NCBI GenBank assembly: GCA_964251665.1
Contig: CAXUKO010000007.1
Location: 124,001 to 188,000 of the forward strand
Source of the DNA: JBBQLG01 sp964251665
Lineage (GTDB): Bacteria; Bacteroidota; Bacteroidia; Cytophagales; Spirosomataceae
DNA: 64,000 nt
Direction: 5' to 3'
Below are positions 11,242-20,847 of this stretch, piece by piece (position 1 is the first letter of the stretch; every line of letters starts with the position of its first letter). The translations under genes and the position numbers were made by a program. The notes under the pieces are model-generated. The model searched no databases, was not told where the DNA came from, and saw only the letters and a program-made list of their open reading frames with translations.

Positions 11242-11785
11242 TTCGCGCAATTATTTGTTACTGACTATCAGCTATTTCTAATTCTGCGAGGCATCAATCA
11301 AACAGCACGAGCCTTAATTTTTCATCAGTAAAAAAGTAGCTTTATCGTGGCACCTCCTAACACGGGTTATCATACGATTTATCGAATTGATTATCCGGTA
11401 GTTAAATTTTTTAAAGAGCGAGAAATGCTCTCCTATCCGCCACTCTTACACAGCTACGGGCTATTTACGCAGCATTGGTCTACTGCTCCTTCTACAAACG
11501 CCCAAGCATCTAATCCACAAGCACCCTCTGTCACAAAAACTCCCAACCCGCCAACCTATCAACTCCTGTTGATTTATTATTGAACCTCCCGGGTACTTTG
11601 GAATAAATTTTGTTTACTATTTTTCAATTCGGTAGCTTATCAGGCATACGGGCCATTGTCTCCCTTTGGTAGACACGTACCCAACACGCCGAATCTATCC
11701 GTTTCCCGATGAGTTTACCCCGCTCCTACCGCTTTCTCTTGGCAAGCAGGAAGCGGGTTAGCTGTCTTTCATCCGATTATTATAA
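11242..11785. other. Intergenic region upstream of the M43 protease
   Basis: About 540 bases with no convincing gene. A 78-codon frame starting GTG at 11347 is Pro/Thr-rich at its end, has no family and is not called. AT-rich sequence around 11600-11640 (TTTGTTTACTATTTTTCAATTCG) may hold the promoter of the protease gene. No hairpin or tandem repeat stands out. Confidence 0.5.
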
Positions 11786-14218
11786 ATGACCCGACCGGTA
11801 CTGTTTTTAGTGTGGCGTTTTGTATTCATAGTACTGGTTAGTTTGTGGGGAGACATAGCCTGGGGACAACTCATTCCAGTCCAACCCGCGCCCGGTTCCT
11901 GTGGTATCAGTGCCCCCACCGCCGTACAGGAGCGGGTGATGCGCCAAATGCTGGCACGGATGGGCCAACAGGGGCCTTTCACTCAGGCCGTTACGTATAT
12001 TCCGCTGAAGGTCCACGTGCTCCGGCGGAGCGATGGCAGCGGGGGCATCAGCAACGCCGACCTTAATCAGACCATTGTCAGCGCGAACATCAATTACTAC
12101 CCCGCTTCCATTCAGTTTTACCTCTGCGGAGAGCCTGACTATATTAACAGCGATACGTATTACGACTATAACTACAATCAGGAAGATGGCCTGTGCGCAG
12201 GAAATGATGTAGTAAATGCCATCAACGTTTATTACCTCGATAGCATCACCTTCGGCACCGATGGCAACGTATCGGGTTACGCCTACTACCCGTCGTCGAT
12301 GCGGCAGTCGAACCGGGTGTTTGTGACGAACACCGGATCGGATGGTAGCCGGGCACTGTCCCACGAGATGGGGCATTATTTTGGGTTGTACCACACCTTC
12401 AACAACAATGCCAATGCCGACGTCAGTCAGCGGGAACTGGTACGGCGCGACGCGGGCGCTAATTGCAGCACGGCGGGTGATTTTGTCTGCGACACCCCCG
12501 CTGACCCGTTTCAGCTGCCGGGCGCTACCGTCTCTACCGCTACCTGCACCTACAGCGGCACCATCGTCGACGCGCAGACGATGCCCTTCACACCGGCACT
12601 CGATAACATCATGTCGTATTATTACGGCTGCGGCAACGTCTTCACGGCGGGGCAGTTCGAGCGCATCCGGGCCGGTATGCAAATCCGGCTTACGCCCGAC
12701 CCAAACCCAGCCATTGCGTACCATCTTGATTGCGCCCCCGCTACCATAGCCGGGCCAACCGGTCTTTCAGCGTCACCCGGCTCAACGGGCGTTACGCTGC
12801 ACTGGACCAACAGCAGTTCGGCGGGGCTGGGCCTCATGGTCGAGCGGTCAACCAATACCCCGGATAACTTTAGAATTGTGGGCGGGACCACCGTGAGCAG
12901 CAACACGTTTACAGATTTTCAGGTAGCCAGTCAAACGACGTACCATTACCGGGTGAAGCCCAGCAGCAGTACGACCAATGGCTACAGCAACGTGGCGCTG
13001 GCGGCCGTCGACCTGGTGTATTGCGTGCCGGTTTATTCGGTCGGGTGCCCGGCGGGGCCGGTTCTGGCGGATTTTTCGCTGGCCAATACGCCCCTGGCTA
13101 ATCTGAATTCCGGCTGTTCACCCAATAGCTACGGCGATTTTACGACGACATCCACCACCGTTACGGCGGGTCAGGCGTATACATTTACGGCCACTTTTGC
13201 GCCGAATACCAACCAGCCCGGTCAGCATACGTACTACCCGCAGTACGTTGCGCTCTGGTTAGATACCAATCAGGACGGTGTCTTCTCTCCTACCGAACAA
13301 CTCTACGCCAGTGGTCCAGGACCAGCGGTTTCCGTGATTGCTTCCTTTACCATCCCGGCCGGTTCGGCGACTGGCCTTACCCGGATGCGGGTGCGGACGC
13401 GCAGTACCATCGAAGGCCCGGCAACGGACGCCTGCACCGCCTATCAGTTTGGCGAAACCGAAGACTATGCCCTGTTTATCCAGACCCCGGCTCCCGCTCC
13501 GCAACCGGTCTGTCTATCGGTAAAGGTCTTGTTAGAAGGCCCCCTCAACCCAACCACCGGTCTGATGCGGACGACCCTGAACCAGCGGGGCTTACTGCCG
13601 GGACAGACACCCATCGGCGAATTTGGCGTGCCAACCCCTGCCGGACAACCTTACAATCGGGCACCGTGGAATTATACGGTCACAGCCTCGCCCACTACCT
13701 ACGCCACTGATGTTGTCGACTGGGTACTGGTATCCCTGCGGAGCAGTACGGCCAGCCCGGCCACCAGCCAGGTTTACCGCACGGCGGGTTTGCTGAAGCG
13801 CAATGGCACCATCGACTTTGGGCAGGGATGCCCCGTTCTGGACCCGGCCAAATCGTACTATGTCGTTGTTGAACATCGGAATCACCTCGGAGCCATGTCG
13901 CCGACGGCACTCCCGGTTGTGAATGGCCTGATCACATTCGATTTTACCACCACTGATACCTACCGCACGGGCGATCCGCTCTCGAACGGGCAGCGGTTGG
14001 TGAACGGGAGATATGCCCTCTACGCGGCTGACGTGAACAAAACCACGCGGGCCGATAACTTCGACATCAATTATAATGACAATGCCACGTACCGACTCGA
14101 CAGCAACCGGTTCGATACGTATTTATCGACTGACTTTAACCTCGATGCGGACGTGAACTTTACCGATAAGGGAATCTGGCGCCGTAACAGCGGCAATTAT
14201 TCATCGGTTGCCCACTAA
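11786..14218 (+). CDS. Secreted M43 (pappalysin-type) metalloprotease with FN3, GEVED and dockerin-like tail
   Basis: An 810-residue protein starting at the ATG at 11786; residues 1-28 form the signal peptide (ending AWGQ). The metzincin zinc motif HEMGHYFGLYH is at 193-203 (H193, E194, H197, G200, H203), with the Met-turn NIMSYYYG near 276. A fibronectin type III domain (about 325-410) and a GEVED domain (about 420-575, ending in GETEDYALF) follow. The tail (about 740-810) has two Ca-loop-like segments, DVNKTTRADNFDI and DFNLDADVNFTDKGIW, with the D.N.D..VN..D spacing of dockerin repeats. M43 enzymes cleave secreted or matrix proteins. A 208-residue secreted protein follows 18 bp downstream, and a longer paralogue (14939-18058) faces it from the other strand. 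Confidence 0.92.
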   Translation: MTRPVLFLVWRFVFIVLVSLWGDIAWGQLIPVQPAPGSCGISAPTAVQERVMRQMLARMGQQGPFTQAVTYIPLKVHVLRRSDGSGGISNADLNQTIVSANINYYPASIQFYLCGEPDYINSDTYYDYNYNQEDGLCAGNDVVNAINVYYLDSITFGTDGNVSGYAYYPSSMRQSNRVFVTNTGSDGSRALSHEMGHYFGLYHTFNNNANADVSQRELVRRDAGANCSTAGDFVCDTPADPFQLPGATVSTATCTYSGTIVDAQTMPFTPALDNIMSYYYGCGNVFTAGQFERIRAGMQIRLTPDPNPAIAYHLDCAPATIAGPTGLSASPGSTGVTLHWTNSSSAGLGLMVERSTNTPDNFRIVGGTTVSSNTFTDFQVASQTTYHYRVKPSSSTTNGYSNVALAAVDLVYCVPVYSVGCPAGPVLADFSLANTPLANLNSGCSPNSYGDFTTTSTTVTAGQAYTFTATFAPNTNQPGQHTYYPQYVALWLDTNQDGVFSPTEQLYASGPGPAVSVIASFTIPAGSATGLTRMRVRTRSTIEGPATDACTAYQFGETEDYALFIQTPAPAPQPVCLSVKVLLEGPLNPTTGLMRTTLNQRGLLPGQTPIGEFGVPTPAGQPYNRAPWNYTVTASPTTYATDVVDWVLVSLRSSTASPATSQVYRTAGLLKRNGTIDFGQGCPVLDPAKSYYVVVEHRNHLGAMSPTALPVVNGLITFDFTTTDTYRTGDPLSNGQRLVNGRYALYAADVNKTTRADNFDINYNDNATYRLDSNRFDTYLSTDFNLDADVNFTDKGIWRRNSGNYSSVAH

Positions 14219-14236
14219 CAAAAACACTATACTACC

Positions 14237-14863
14237 ATGACTACTATTCACCGAATTATCCTTGTTTTGACCCTGCTCACCAGTGTTATTGGTGCCGCCC
14301 GGGCGCAGTCGGGTCGCTACGATACGCGGCTGATTCTAAAACAAGCCGACTGTCCGGGGCAGAAAGTGTCGGCACAGCTCCAGATTCGGGCGACGGCTGC
14401 CAACACAGCGTTTAAACTGAGCGATGCGACGCTGCGGCTCTCTTTTCTACTGAGTGAACTGGCCAATCCAGTCCTGCTCGAAGAAACGAATTTCTCGGTC
14501 AATGCACCCGTTTCTGATGCGGCCTACGACGCGCAGATCTTCGTCACCCAGACCGGAATTACCAAAGGCGCGATTGGCCTGACCCTTGTGGGTGGTACAA
14601 CACCCGCTGCGCTACGGCAGGTAGGCACCGACTGGATCACCGTAGCGGTCATTGGCTTTGATGTAGTTAAACCACGCGGATGCTTCAATCTGTCGATCAA
14701 CACCACCGACGATTTCCCGGCATCCGGCGTCAGCGAAGCGTATCTGGCTGGCAGCAGTTATGCCTACACCGACGCCACGGCATCGGGCGTTTTCGAGAAG
14801 TTATCTGCCTGTCTGGGTACGCCCGCCAGTTGCCTCGTTATTTCGTACGAACGCATCCGGTAG
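14237..14863 (+). CDS. Small secreted beta-rich protein, possible cohesin-like sandwich
   Basis: A 208-residue protein with a signal peptide (residues 1-23, ending ARAQ). The mature part looks all-beta: alternating hydrophobic strands (KVSAQLQIRA, ATLRLSFLLSEL, IGLTLVGG, WITVAVIGFDVV) and a short Cys-containing end. The strand order and length are compatible with a cohesin/CARDB-like sandwich, but no family is recognised with certainty. The gene lies 18 bp after an M43 protease with a dockerin-like tail, so the two are surely co-transcribed. A physical partnership is an attractive inference, not a demonstrated one. The bidirectional terminator at 14876-14927 follows. Confidence 0.72.
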   Translation: MTTIHRIILVLTLLTSVIGAARAQSGRYDTRLILKQADCPGQKVSAQLQIRATAANTAFKLSDATLRLSFLLSELANPVLLEETNFSVNAPVSDAAYDAQIFVTQTGITKGAIGLTLVGGTTPAALRQVGTDWITVAVIGFDVVKPRGCFNLSINTTDDFPASGVSEAYLAGSSYAYTDATASGVFEKLSACLGTPASCLVISYERIR

Positions 14864-14875
14864 CTTTAACCCATA

Positions 14876-14927
14876 CCTAAAAAGCCCCGGAACCCAGTCT
14901 TAAGACTGGGTTCCGGGGCTTTTTAGG
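14876..14927. terminator. Bidirectional terminator, perfect 52-bp palindrome
   Basis: 26 + 26 bases with no spacer (CCTAAAAAGCCCCGG... / ...CCGGGGCTTTTTAGG) lie exactly between two convergent genes. The A-run and T-run at the two ends make it a strong terminator for both strands. Confidence 0.92.
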
Positions 14928-14938
14928 TAATACAGTGC

Positions 14939-17900
14939 TTAGAACCCGAGTTTTAGTCGACCACCCGCCTGTATCTGAAGTCGCCCTCCGGTGGTGTAGG
15001 TTATCCGTTTACTGATGGCCGTATACTGAGCGGGCAGGGTAATGAGGTGACGCACTTCCACGCTGTCGGTTGGACTGGGAACCTGGTTGCACGACCATGT
15101 AGCCGGGTCCGACCAAAGCCCGGCCTTCACGGAATAGATTGCCGTACAGGCCGGTGCTACCGTAAGCGTGTAGTCTTCGGCTTCGCCGTAGGAGTAGTAC
15201 CCGCAGGGCTCAAAGGTGAGCGTACTGTACACAACCATCACCCGAAGGGCCAATGTACCGGGAGCCGTTCCTGCCGGAATGGTCAGGCTAGCCCGGATGG
15301 AATCGGTCACCAGGTCCGGTGCCCGAAAGAGCATCTCACCCGGTTCAAAAGTGTCATTGCGGTTCAAATCCGCCCAGATTGCTAACCCTTCCTCAAAGGA
15401 TTTCCCTAACATCACGGCCGAAAACGTGTACGTCTGCCCGGCCGATACGGTGGCGGTTGTCGCCGTGAACTGGCCATACCCGCTCACGGAGCAGCCCGAA
15501 TTTGTGCTGAGGGGCACATTGTTCAGCGTAAAATTCCGTAGCCCATCGTCCTGATCGCAGGAATAGACGAACGACGGCCGACATCCGCCCGTGGTGAAAT
15601 CTGCACCCGTTATCCAGTCGGATGGGTTCGTCGCGGAACAGACCGACCGTACCTGCCACTGGTAGGCAGTGCCTCGCAGCAGGCCGGTCAACTGATACGC
15701 CGGACTGGTAAGGCCCGTGACCGTTGTCCAGGCCGCTGTGTCTTTCTGTCGCCATTGCAGTTCGAACGGCCCGGTACCGGCCCACGTAAACTGCGCCGAT
15801 GAAAGCGTTATGCCGGGTACCGCCAGATTCGCCGGTGCCTGACAGCGGGTCAGAAAACCCGGCCCATTCACCGTGGCCGACACCCCCGATGAGCCGCAGC
15901 TGGTCCGTACGAGCCAGTTGTAAGCTGTGTTGGCCGACAGGCCCGTAAGCGACAGAGCGCTGCCGGTAAGGCCGGATTGCGTATTCCAGACCGAACCGCC
16001 CGCAACCTGCCATTGCACGGTATAGGTAACGCCCGGCCCGATGGATGTCCAGGCCAGAACCACACTGGTAGGGCCGGGACTGGTAACGGTCAGATTCGTC
16101 GGGGCGGCACAACCCGTTACCGTTGTAAACGCAGCGGGAGCCGAAAATGCGGATGCGGTACCCGCTGCACAGACCGTGCGTACCTGCCACTGGTACCCGG
16201 CACCGGGCTGTAAACCCGTTAGCCCATACGCAGCCGCCGACAGGTTAGCTACGGTCGTCCAGGCAGGGGCACCCACCGCCCGCCATTGCAGGTCGTAGCG
16301 GAGTCCGTCGCCAATCGTGGCCCAGGTCAGCTGCGCTCCACCCGGGGTGATGCCCGCGCTGGTCAGCGCAGCCGGAACAGGACAGGTAGCCAGTATGGTC
16401 AAGCCATAGTCATGCGTTTCGCCGGCCGTATACGTCCCGCAGGCATTCGTCGGATATCCCTGCGCTGCGCTGTTGACCATCACCCGGAGCGAAACCGGCC
16501 CGGCAGCCTGACTGGCTGGTATGGTGAGTGTACCGGAGAAAACGCTGCTGCCGGTGCCCTGTACTAATCGTTCTGCTGTTTCGTACGCGCCGTTACGGTT
16601 CAGGTCGGCCCAGAGCGTCACCGTTTCGGCGTTTGCAGACAGCAGCGTGGCCGTGAAGGAATACGGTTGTCCGGCCAGCAGCGTTGTGCGCCGGGGAGCT
16701 ATCTCCTCATAAGCTATTGCCGTGCAATCGGTTGAGTCATTCAGTTTATCGCCGTTGACTGTCAACGTGGCCAGTCCATCGCCCCCGTAACAGCCCGACG
16801 TATACACGGGCAGACAGGCAATCACGCTAACCGGCACCGGCAGGACCGGGCTTAAACTGCCGGTTGTTGTATTAGAAGGCCGAATGCGGTAATAATAGGT
16901 CTGACCCGACTGCACGGTCTGGTCGGTAAAAACGGCCGTATTGGGTGCCACACCACCCACCGCCCTGAAGGGACCGGTCGAAGCGGTGGCCCGCTCCACA
17001 AAATAACCCGTTTCATTGGTGGCGTTGTCCTGCCAGGTGAGTTGAACAAAGCCGCGCGGGCTGAACGTAACCGCCAGATTGCCGGGTGCCGTCACGGCCG
17101 AAGCGGGGTAGGTCAGCGAGTAGGCCGTATGGCTCTGCCGCAGGGCCAGTCCGGCCTGTATACGGTCGTATTGCCCGGCCGTAAAGTCGTGCGAACAGGG
17201 AAAGTAGTACGACATAATGTTCGTAATCGACGGCGTATAGGCGGCACCGGTTGGGTCGGTAGCCGTACCCGTATACACCGGGCAGCCACTCACGTAGGTA
17301 GTGCTGGCACCCGACCGGTTATACGGATCGGCGGGGGTATCGCAGAGCAGGTCACCGGCGGTTGTGCAGTTGGCCCCCGCCCCCCGCGTCACTAACTCAA
17401 CCTCGGCCGCATTGGCACTGGTGCTCCCCTGAAAGGTATGGTACAGGTTAAAATTATGCCCCAGTTCGTGCGGAATCAGGCGGTTTCCCAGATCGTCGTT
17501 GCTCTCGCCGGAGCCGGTCAGGATAAACGACCGCGTTGTCTGTATATCATTCGCCGGAAAGTAGGCGTAGCCACCCAGACTGGTTTGATCGAACTGATTA
17601 ACGAGGTAAATATTCATGGCGTTGACGGCGTCGTGGCCATTGATGCTGGTCTCGTTAAATGCCGTAAAGCTATTGTACAGCCCATCATCATCGATGTAAT
17701 CCGGCGATTCACCGGCCAGATAAAACTGGATACCGGTATCATTCAGCAGGTAATAACTATTAACGGAGGCCATCACGCTGTTCAGGCTGGCCAGACTGAA
17801 ACCACCACTGCCGTTGGTGGCGCGAAAGATATGAGGACGAATGGGTACGTAGGTGATGCCGGTGATTAACTTCCCGGCCGATTTTTTACCCTGTAGGGCC

Positions 17901-18058
17901 GTGGCAGCCTGTTGCTCCAGCGCAGTACGCTGCACGCTGGTCAGATCGGGGGTAGCGCACTGTAGTGTGGCCGGGCGACGATGTGGCTGGCCCAGCACAG
18001 TTGCCATACCCATGAGCCAGATGCAAACTGTCAGTAAATAACAGGAACAGTACTTCAT
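14939..18058 (-). CDS. Large secreted M43-type metalloprotease with four FN3 and two GEVED domains
   Basis: A 1039-residue protein with signal peptide (residues 1 to about 24, ending VLGQ). The zinc motif is HELGHNFNLYH at 197-207: H197, E198, H201 and H207 are intact, but the usual Gly is Asn (N204). A Met-turn (NIMSYYF) follows about 80 residues later. Then come FN3-1 (about 325-405), GEVED-1 (about 410-560, ending GETHDYGL), FN3-2 to FN3-4 (about 560-815), GEVED-2 (about 815-970, ending GEAEDYTL), and a C-terminal segment with AGLWSDPATWS typical of surface proteins in this phylum. The close paralogue at 11786-14218 keeps the Gly. It is a secreted or surface protease; the extra domains probably bind glycans or proteins. 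Whether N204 lowers activity is open. Confidence 0.9.
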   Translation of the reverse strand: MKYCSCYLLTVCIWLMGMATVLGQPHRRPATLQCATPDLTSVQRTALEQQAATALQGKKSAGKLITGITYVPIRPHIFRATNGSGGFSLASLNSVMASVNSYYLLNDTGIQFYLAGESPDYIDDDGLYNSFTAFNETSINGHDAVNAMNIYLVNQFDQTSLGGYAYFPANDIQTTRSFILTGSGESNDDLGNRLIPHELGHNFNLYHTFQGSTSANAAEVELVTRGAGANCTTAGDLLCDTPADPYNRSGASTTYVSGCPVYTGTATDPTGAAYTPSITNIMSYYFPCSHDFTAGQYDRIQAGLALRQSHTAYSLTYPASAVTAPGNLAVTFSPRGFVQLTWQDNATNETGYFVERATASTGPFRAVGGVAPNTAVFTDQTVQSGQTYYYRIRPSNTTTGSLSPVLPVPVSVIACLPVYTSGCYGGDGLATLTVNGDKLNDSTDCTAIAYEEIAPRRTTLLAGQPYSFTATLLSANAETVTLWADLNRNGAYETAERLVQGTGSSVFSGTLTIPASQAAGPVSLRVMVNSAAQGYPTNACGTYTAGETHDYGLTILATCPVPAALTSAGITPGGAQLTWATIGDGLRYDLQWRAVGAPAWTTVANLSAAAYGLTGLQPGAGYQWQVRTVCAAGTASAFSAPAAFTTVTGCAAPTNLTVTSPGPTSVVLAWTSIGPGVTYTVQWQVAGGSVWNTQSGLTGSALSLTGLSANTAYNWLVRTSCGSSGVSATVNGPGFLTRCQAPANLAVPGITLSSAQFTWAGTGPFELQWRQKDTAAWTTVTGLTSPAYQLTGLLRGTAYQWQVRSVCSATNPSDWITGADFTTGGCRPSFVYSCDQDDGLRNFTLNNVPLSTNSGCSVSGYGQFTATTATVSAGQTYTFSAVMLGKSFEEGLAIWADLNRNDTFEPGEMLFRAPDLVTDSIRASLTIPAGTAPGTLALRVMVVYSTLTFEPCGYYSYGEAEDYTLTVAPACTAIYSVKAGLWSDPATWSCNQVPSPTDSVEVRHLITLPAQYTAISKRITYTTGGRLQIQAGGRLKLGF

Positions 18059-18192
18059 CGTATAACCAAAAAGTATACCTAACCCGACAATAGATTAATA
18101 GTTCATATTTATTGTAAATATAGCAGAGCGTTTCAGTTTAGCCAGCCTTTTCCTATGAATTTAGGAGAGAATCCGGTAAGGTAGTCTGTTAC

Positions 18193-18254
18193 GCCGGTTT
18201 GTGAACCGGCCATCAACAAAATGCCTTCACTTCCCAACGGGAAATGAAGGCATT
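18193..18254 (-). terminator. Terminator hairpins after the DUF4270 gene
   Basis: The first hairpin met by leftward transcription is AATGCCTTCACTTCCC (18220-18235) with GGGAAATGAAGGCATT (18239-18254), 15 of 16 pairs, followed on the minus strand by TTTTG. A second perfect hairpin, GCCGGTT / AACCGGC (18193-18210), lies just beyond it. Confidence 0.75.
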
Positions 18255-18271
18255 GCAGAGCGCGGATCGGT

Positions 18272-19636
18272 TTACTTGGTATAGGTCACAAACAGACGGA
18301 GCCTGATCGGATCTGTCTGGCTGTTACGGTCGCCGATGGTCAGGCGCTCCATCGTGGTAGCTCCAACCGGCGAAGGCAAACTAAGCAGGAAGGGCTGATA
18401 AGACCGCTGACGACGCAATACCTGAAGAATGTACATTGTCAGATCGAAGGTATAACTGTCCTGAAGGTCCAGGGCGTTTGTGTTGTACGCATACGGTACC
18501 GAAGTACCGTTTATGGCGGTGCTACCCAGCAACTCGTTGTTGTTATTGGTTTCATACAACGCCAGCGGGGCCGGTGTCTGCCCAAATAAATAGCTATTGG
18601 GGTTATACGGCTTCCCTGAAAACGGTACAGGTCCAAACAGGAAACTCCGCTGCGTTTTAAAGACCGGCTGAATCGTCAGTTCGGCCCGGTTAATGCCCGC
18701 GTAGGCTGGATTGGTCAGCAGGGCCGTTAAACCCGGAATATCAATTCGCGTCCGCAGGGCGGGGGCTGCCGTCAGAAACGTTACGTGGTTCGTTGCCGTA
18801 CTTGGCACCCGGTCAGCCCGGGTCCGTAGCGTTTGCAGCGGTGTTCCGGTAAAATTATTCTGCACCCGGTTAAAGCGGGCACCGGCAAACGGAAAGCGCA
18901 GCACCGTTTTGGTCTGACTCGCATCGTTCAGGTGGTAGTACAGCGCAATACTGGACCGGTTGGCACTGAAGCTCATGAACAGGTTTGCCGCCGAGGTGGT
19001 GGTGAACGCCAGTCCCGGCAGAAACGCCTGAAACTCATCGACGTTTTCAATGGACCGGTTGCGAATCTTCGTGTACAACTGCCGTCCCAGATCGTCGGGT
19101 AACCGCATACGGACCAGACCGGCCTCCCGCCCGGTTCGGGCACGGGGGTAGAATGTCCGCTGCGCAAAGGGCGTCGTTTGGTACGGCACGGTGTTATTGC
19201 TGTAATAAATCCGGTCATTTCGCAGGGGTGTCGTCAACCGGAAGGTTTGCAGCGTCACCAGTTGCGTTGTATCGCCGTATACATACGAGTAAGGCAGTTC
19301 AAAAACCAGCGAATCATAGTCTACGTCAGCGTCGGTCAGATCGGCCAGGCTGTTGCCGACGTAGACCGGTGTACCAAAACTTGAGGCATCGGTAGCCCCC
19401 GCCTGCGGATCGCGCCAGTGACCCACCAGCAGGGTTGAATCGCCCGAAGTGGCAAAGCTATCCGGCGTGGCAACGGTTGAGGTAAAGACCGAAACCGTAT
19501 CAATAAACTGGATTTCAAGCTGATTGGGCGTAATAATGTTCTGCCCCACGTCGGGGTCTCCTGACTGACAGGACCAGCCCACCCAGCCTGCCAGCATCAT
19601 CAGCAGCAATCCGGTTTTTATTGGAATCGAACGCAT
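18272..19636 (-). CDS. DUF4270 family outer-membrane lipoprotein
   Basis: A 454-residue protein with a lipoprotein signal: hydrophobic residues 8-20, then WSCQSGD with the lipid-bearing Cys at about 23. The early mature sequence (DPDVGQNIITPNQLEIQFIDTVSV, read as D..VG..I.....I...DT) and the repeated Y/F-rich strand pattern match DUF4270, a family confined to Bacteroidota with no established function. It should be a surface or periplasmic lipoprotein. A Kelch lipoprotein gene lies 161 bp upstream on the same strand, a pairing common in the phylum; the spacer is long enough for a separate promoter. Terminators follow at 18193-18254. Confidence 0.85.
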   Translation of the reverse strand: MRSIPIKTGLLLMMLAGWVGWSCQSGDPDVGQNIITPNQLEIQFIDTVSVFTSTVATPDSFATSGDSTLLVGHWRDPQAGATDASSFGTPVYVGNSLADLTDADVDYDSLVFELPYSYVYGDTTQLVTLQTFRLTTPLRNDRIYYSNNTVPYQTTPFAQRTFYPRARTGREAGLVRMRLPDDLGRQLYTKIRNRSIENVDEFQAFLPGLAFTTTSAANLFMSFSANRSSIALYYHLNDASQTKTVLRFPFAGARFNRVQNNFTGTPLQTLRTRADRVPSTATNHVTFLTAAPALRTRIDIPGLTALLTNPAYAGINRAELTIQPVFKTQRSFLFGPVPFSGKPYNPNSYLFGQTPAPLALYETNNNNELLGSTAINGTSVPYAYNTNALDLQDSYTFDLTMYILQVLRRQRSYQPFLLSLPSPVGATTMERLTIGDRNSQTDPIRLRLFVTYTK

Positions 19637-19797
19637 GTATCGTGAAAGAAAATGGTGAACCGGTAGTCCGGTTCGTGAAAGGTCACCGGCATCAGGGCCG
19701 GTGCGTGCCGCAGATGCTGTTGCCTGCTAATGACTACGCCGACGACACGGGGCCATTCAGCCCGGAACCATCGGCGTAGCAGCAGACAAAGCCCGCT

Positions 19798-20847
19798 CTA
19801 TTGATTATCGAGATCCTGCGTAATGGCGGGATCAAACTCCCACAGATCGTCGAACCGGCTCGTACCCGAGCTACCCGTTGTTACGTAGCCTTTAGCGCCA
19901 ATGCCAAAGCCAATACCAAAGCTGCGGTTGGTGCCTTCGAAGGTGCCGCGCTCGGTCCAGGTGTCGGCCGCCGGATCATACTCCCAGATGGTTTTGTTGT
20001 TGGCATCGCCCTGCGAGAGGTACCCTTTGTTGTTGATCACAAACGAAACACCGTAGCTGCGCTGAATCGACGCCCGCTGATCGGTATTGAACTGTGCTTT
20101 CTCCACCCAGGTATCTTCGGTGGGGTTGTATGCCCACCAGTCGTACTGTGGCGTGCCATTGTTATTACCCGTGCCTACGTACCCGAGGTTATTGATGACA
20201 AAGGCAACGGCACCGATGCGTTTCGAGCCGCTGTACGACGCTACTTTGGTCCAGACGTTGGTGGCAGGATTGTACGACCAGAAATCTTTGGTGTAGTTTC
20301 CGTCGTTCCCCGTGCCCACGTAGCCTAAGTTGCCGATGTTGAATGCAACCGCATTGGTACGGCCCGTGCCGCCAAAATCGGCAATCTTCCGCCAAGTACC
20401 CAGATCCGTACTACTCGTTGTAGTCGGGGGCGTAAATTCGTAGAAGTCTTTCAGCCGGTTGCCGTTTTCGTCCAGACCGAGGCCAACGTAGCCTTTGGTA
20501 CCCACCGAAAAACCAACGCCACCGTAGCGCGGTACACCGGGGAAGTTAGCCAGCTGTTTCCAGGCATTACGGGTCTGGTCATAGACCCAAAAATCGTTCA
20601 GGCGGTTATTACTGTTGTCAGAACCCGTACCTAAGTACGACATAGTACCGATGGTGAAACCAGCGGCAGCGTTGCGGGCAATGCCCTCAAAATCGGAACG
20701 TCTCCGCCAGTCGCCCAGCATACCAACAGAATTGTTGTTTTTACAGCCCATAGCCATTACCAGCAGAAGCGGCAGGTAAACGGCAGTTTGGCGGATGGTT
20801 CGGCGGAACGAAAGGGAAGCAAGCAAACCCTGAATTCGATTAGTCAT
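19798..20847 (-). CDS. Kelch-repeat beta-propeller lipoprotein
   Basis: A 349-residue protein with a hydrophobic signal (about residues 20-34) ending MAMGCKNNN, which gives a lipidated Cys near 35. Then come about six Kelch-type blades, each with G..GYVGTG....N....D.W.Y.P..N.W...A.F pattern (for example GTMSYLGTGSD, VGTKGYVGLGLD, IGNLGYVGTGND, INNLGYVGTGNN). Such propellers bind proteins or sugars; no enzyme residues are visible. It is expected to be anchored in the outer membrane. It is the upstream neighbour of the DUF4270 lipoprotein and may be expressed with it. Function unknown. Confidence 0.87.
   Translation of the reverse strand: MTNRIQGLLASLSFRRTIRQTAVYLPLLLVMAMGCKNNNSVGMLGDWRRRSDFEGIARNAAAGFTIGTMSYLGTGSDNSNNRLNDFWVYDQTRNAWKQLANFPGVPRYGGVGFSVGTKGYVGLGLDENGNRLKDFYEFTPPTTTSSTDLGTWRKIADFGGTGRTNAVAFNIGNLGYVGTGNDGNYTKDFWSYNPATNVWTKVASYSGSKRIGAVAFVINNLGYVGTGNNNGTPQYDWWAYNPTEDTWVEKAQFNTDQRASIQRSYGVSFVINNKGYLSQGDANNKTIWEYDPAADTWTERGTFEGTNRSFGIGFGIGAKGYVTTGSSGTSRFDDLWEFDPAITQDLDNQ

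Noticed and set aside
11347..11583. 78-codon plus-strand frame starting GTG upstream of the M43 protease
   Set aside because: Low-complexity end, no family, no tight spacing to a neighbour; more likely chance.
11807..12724. 305-codon minus-strand frame opposite the first M43 protease
   Set aside because: Antisense shadow of a protein with clear HExxH and signal peptide.
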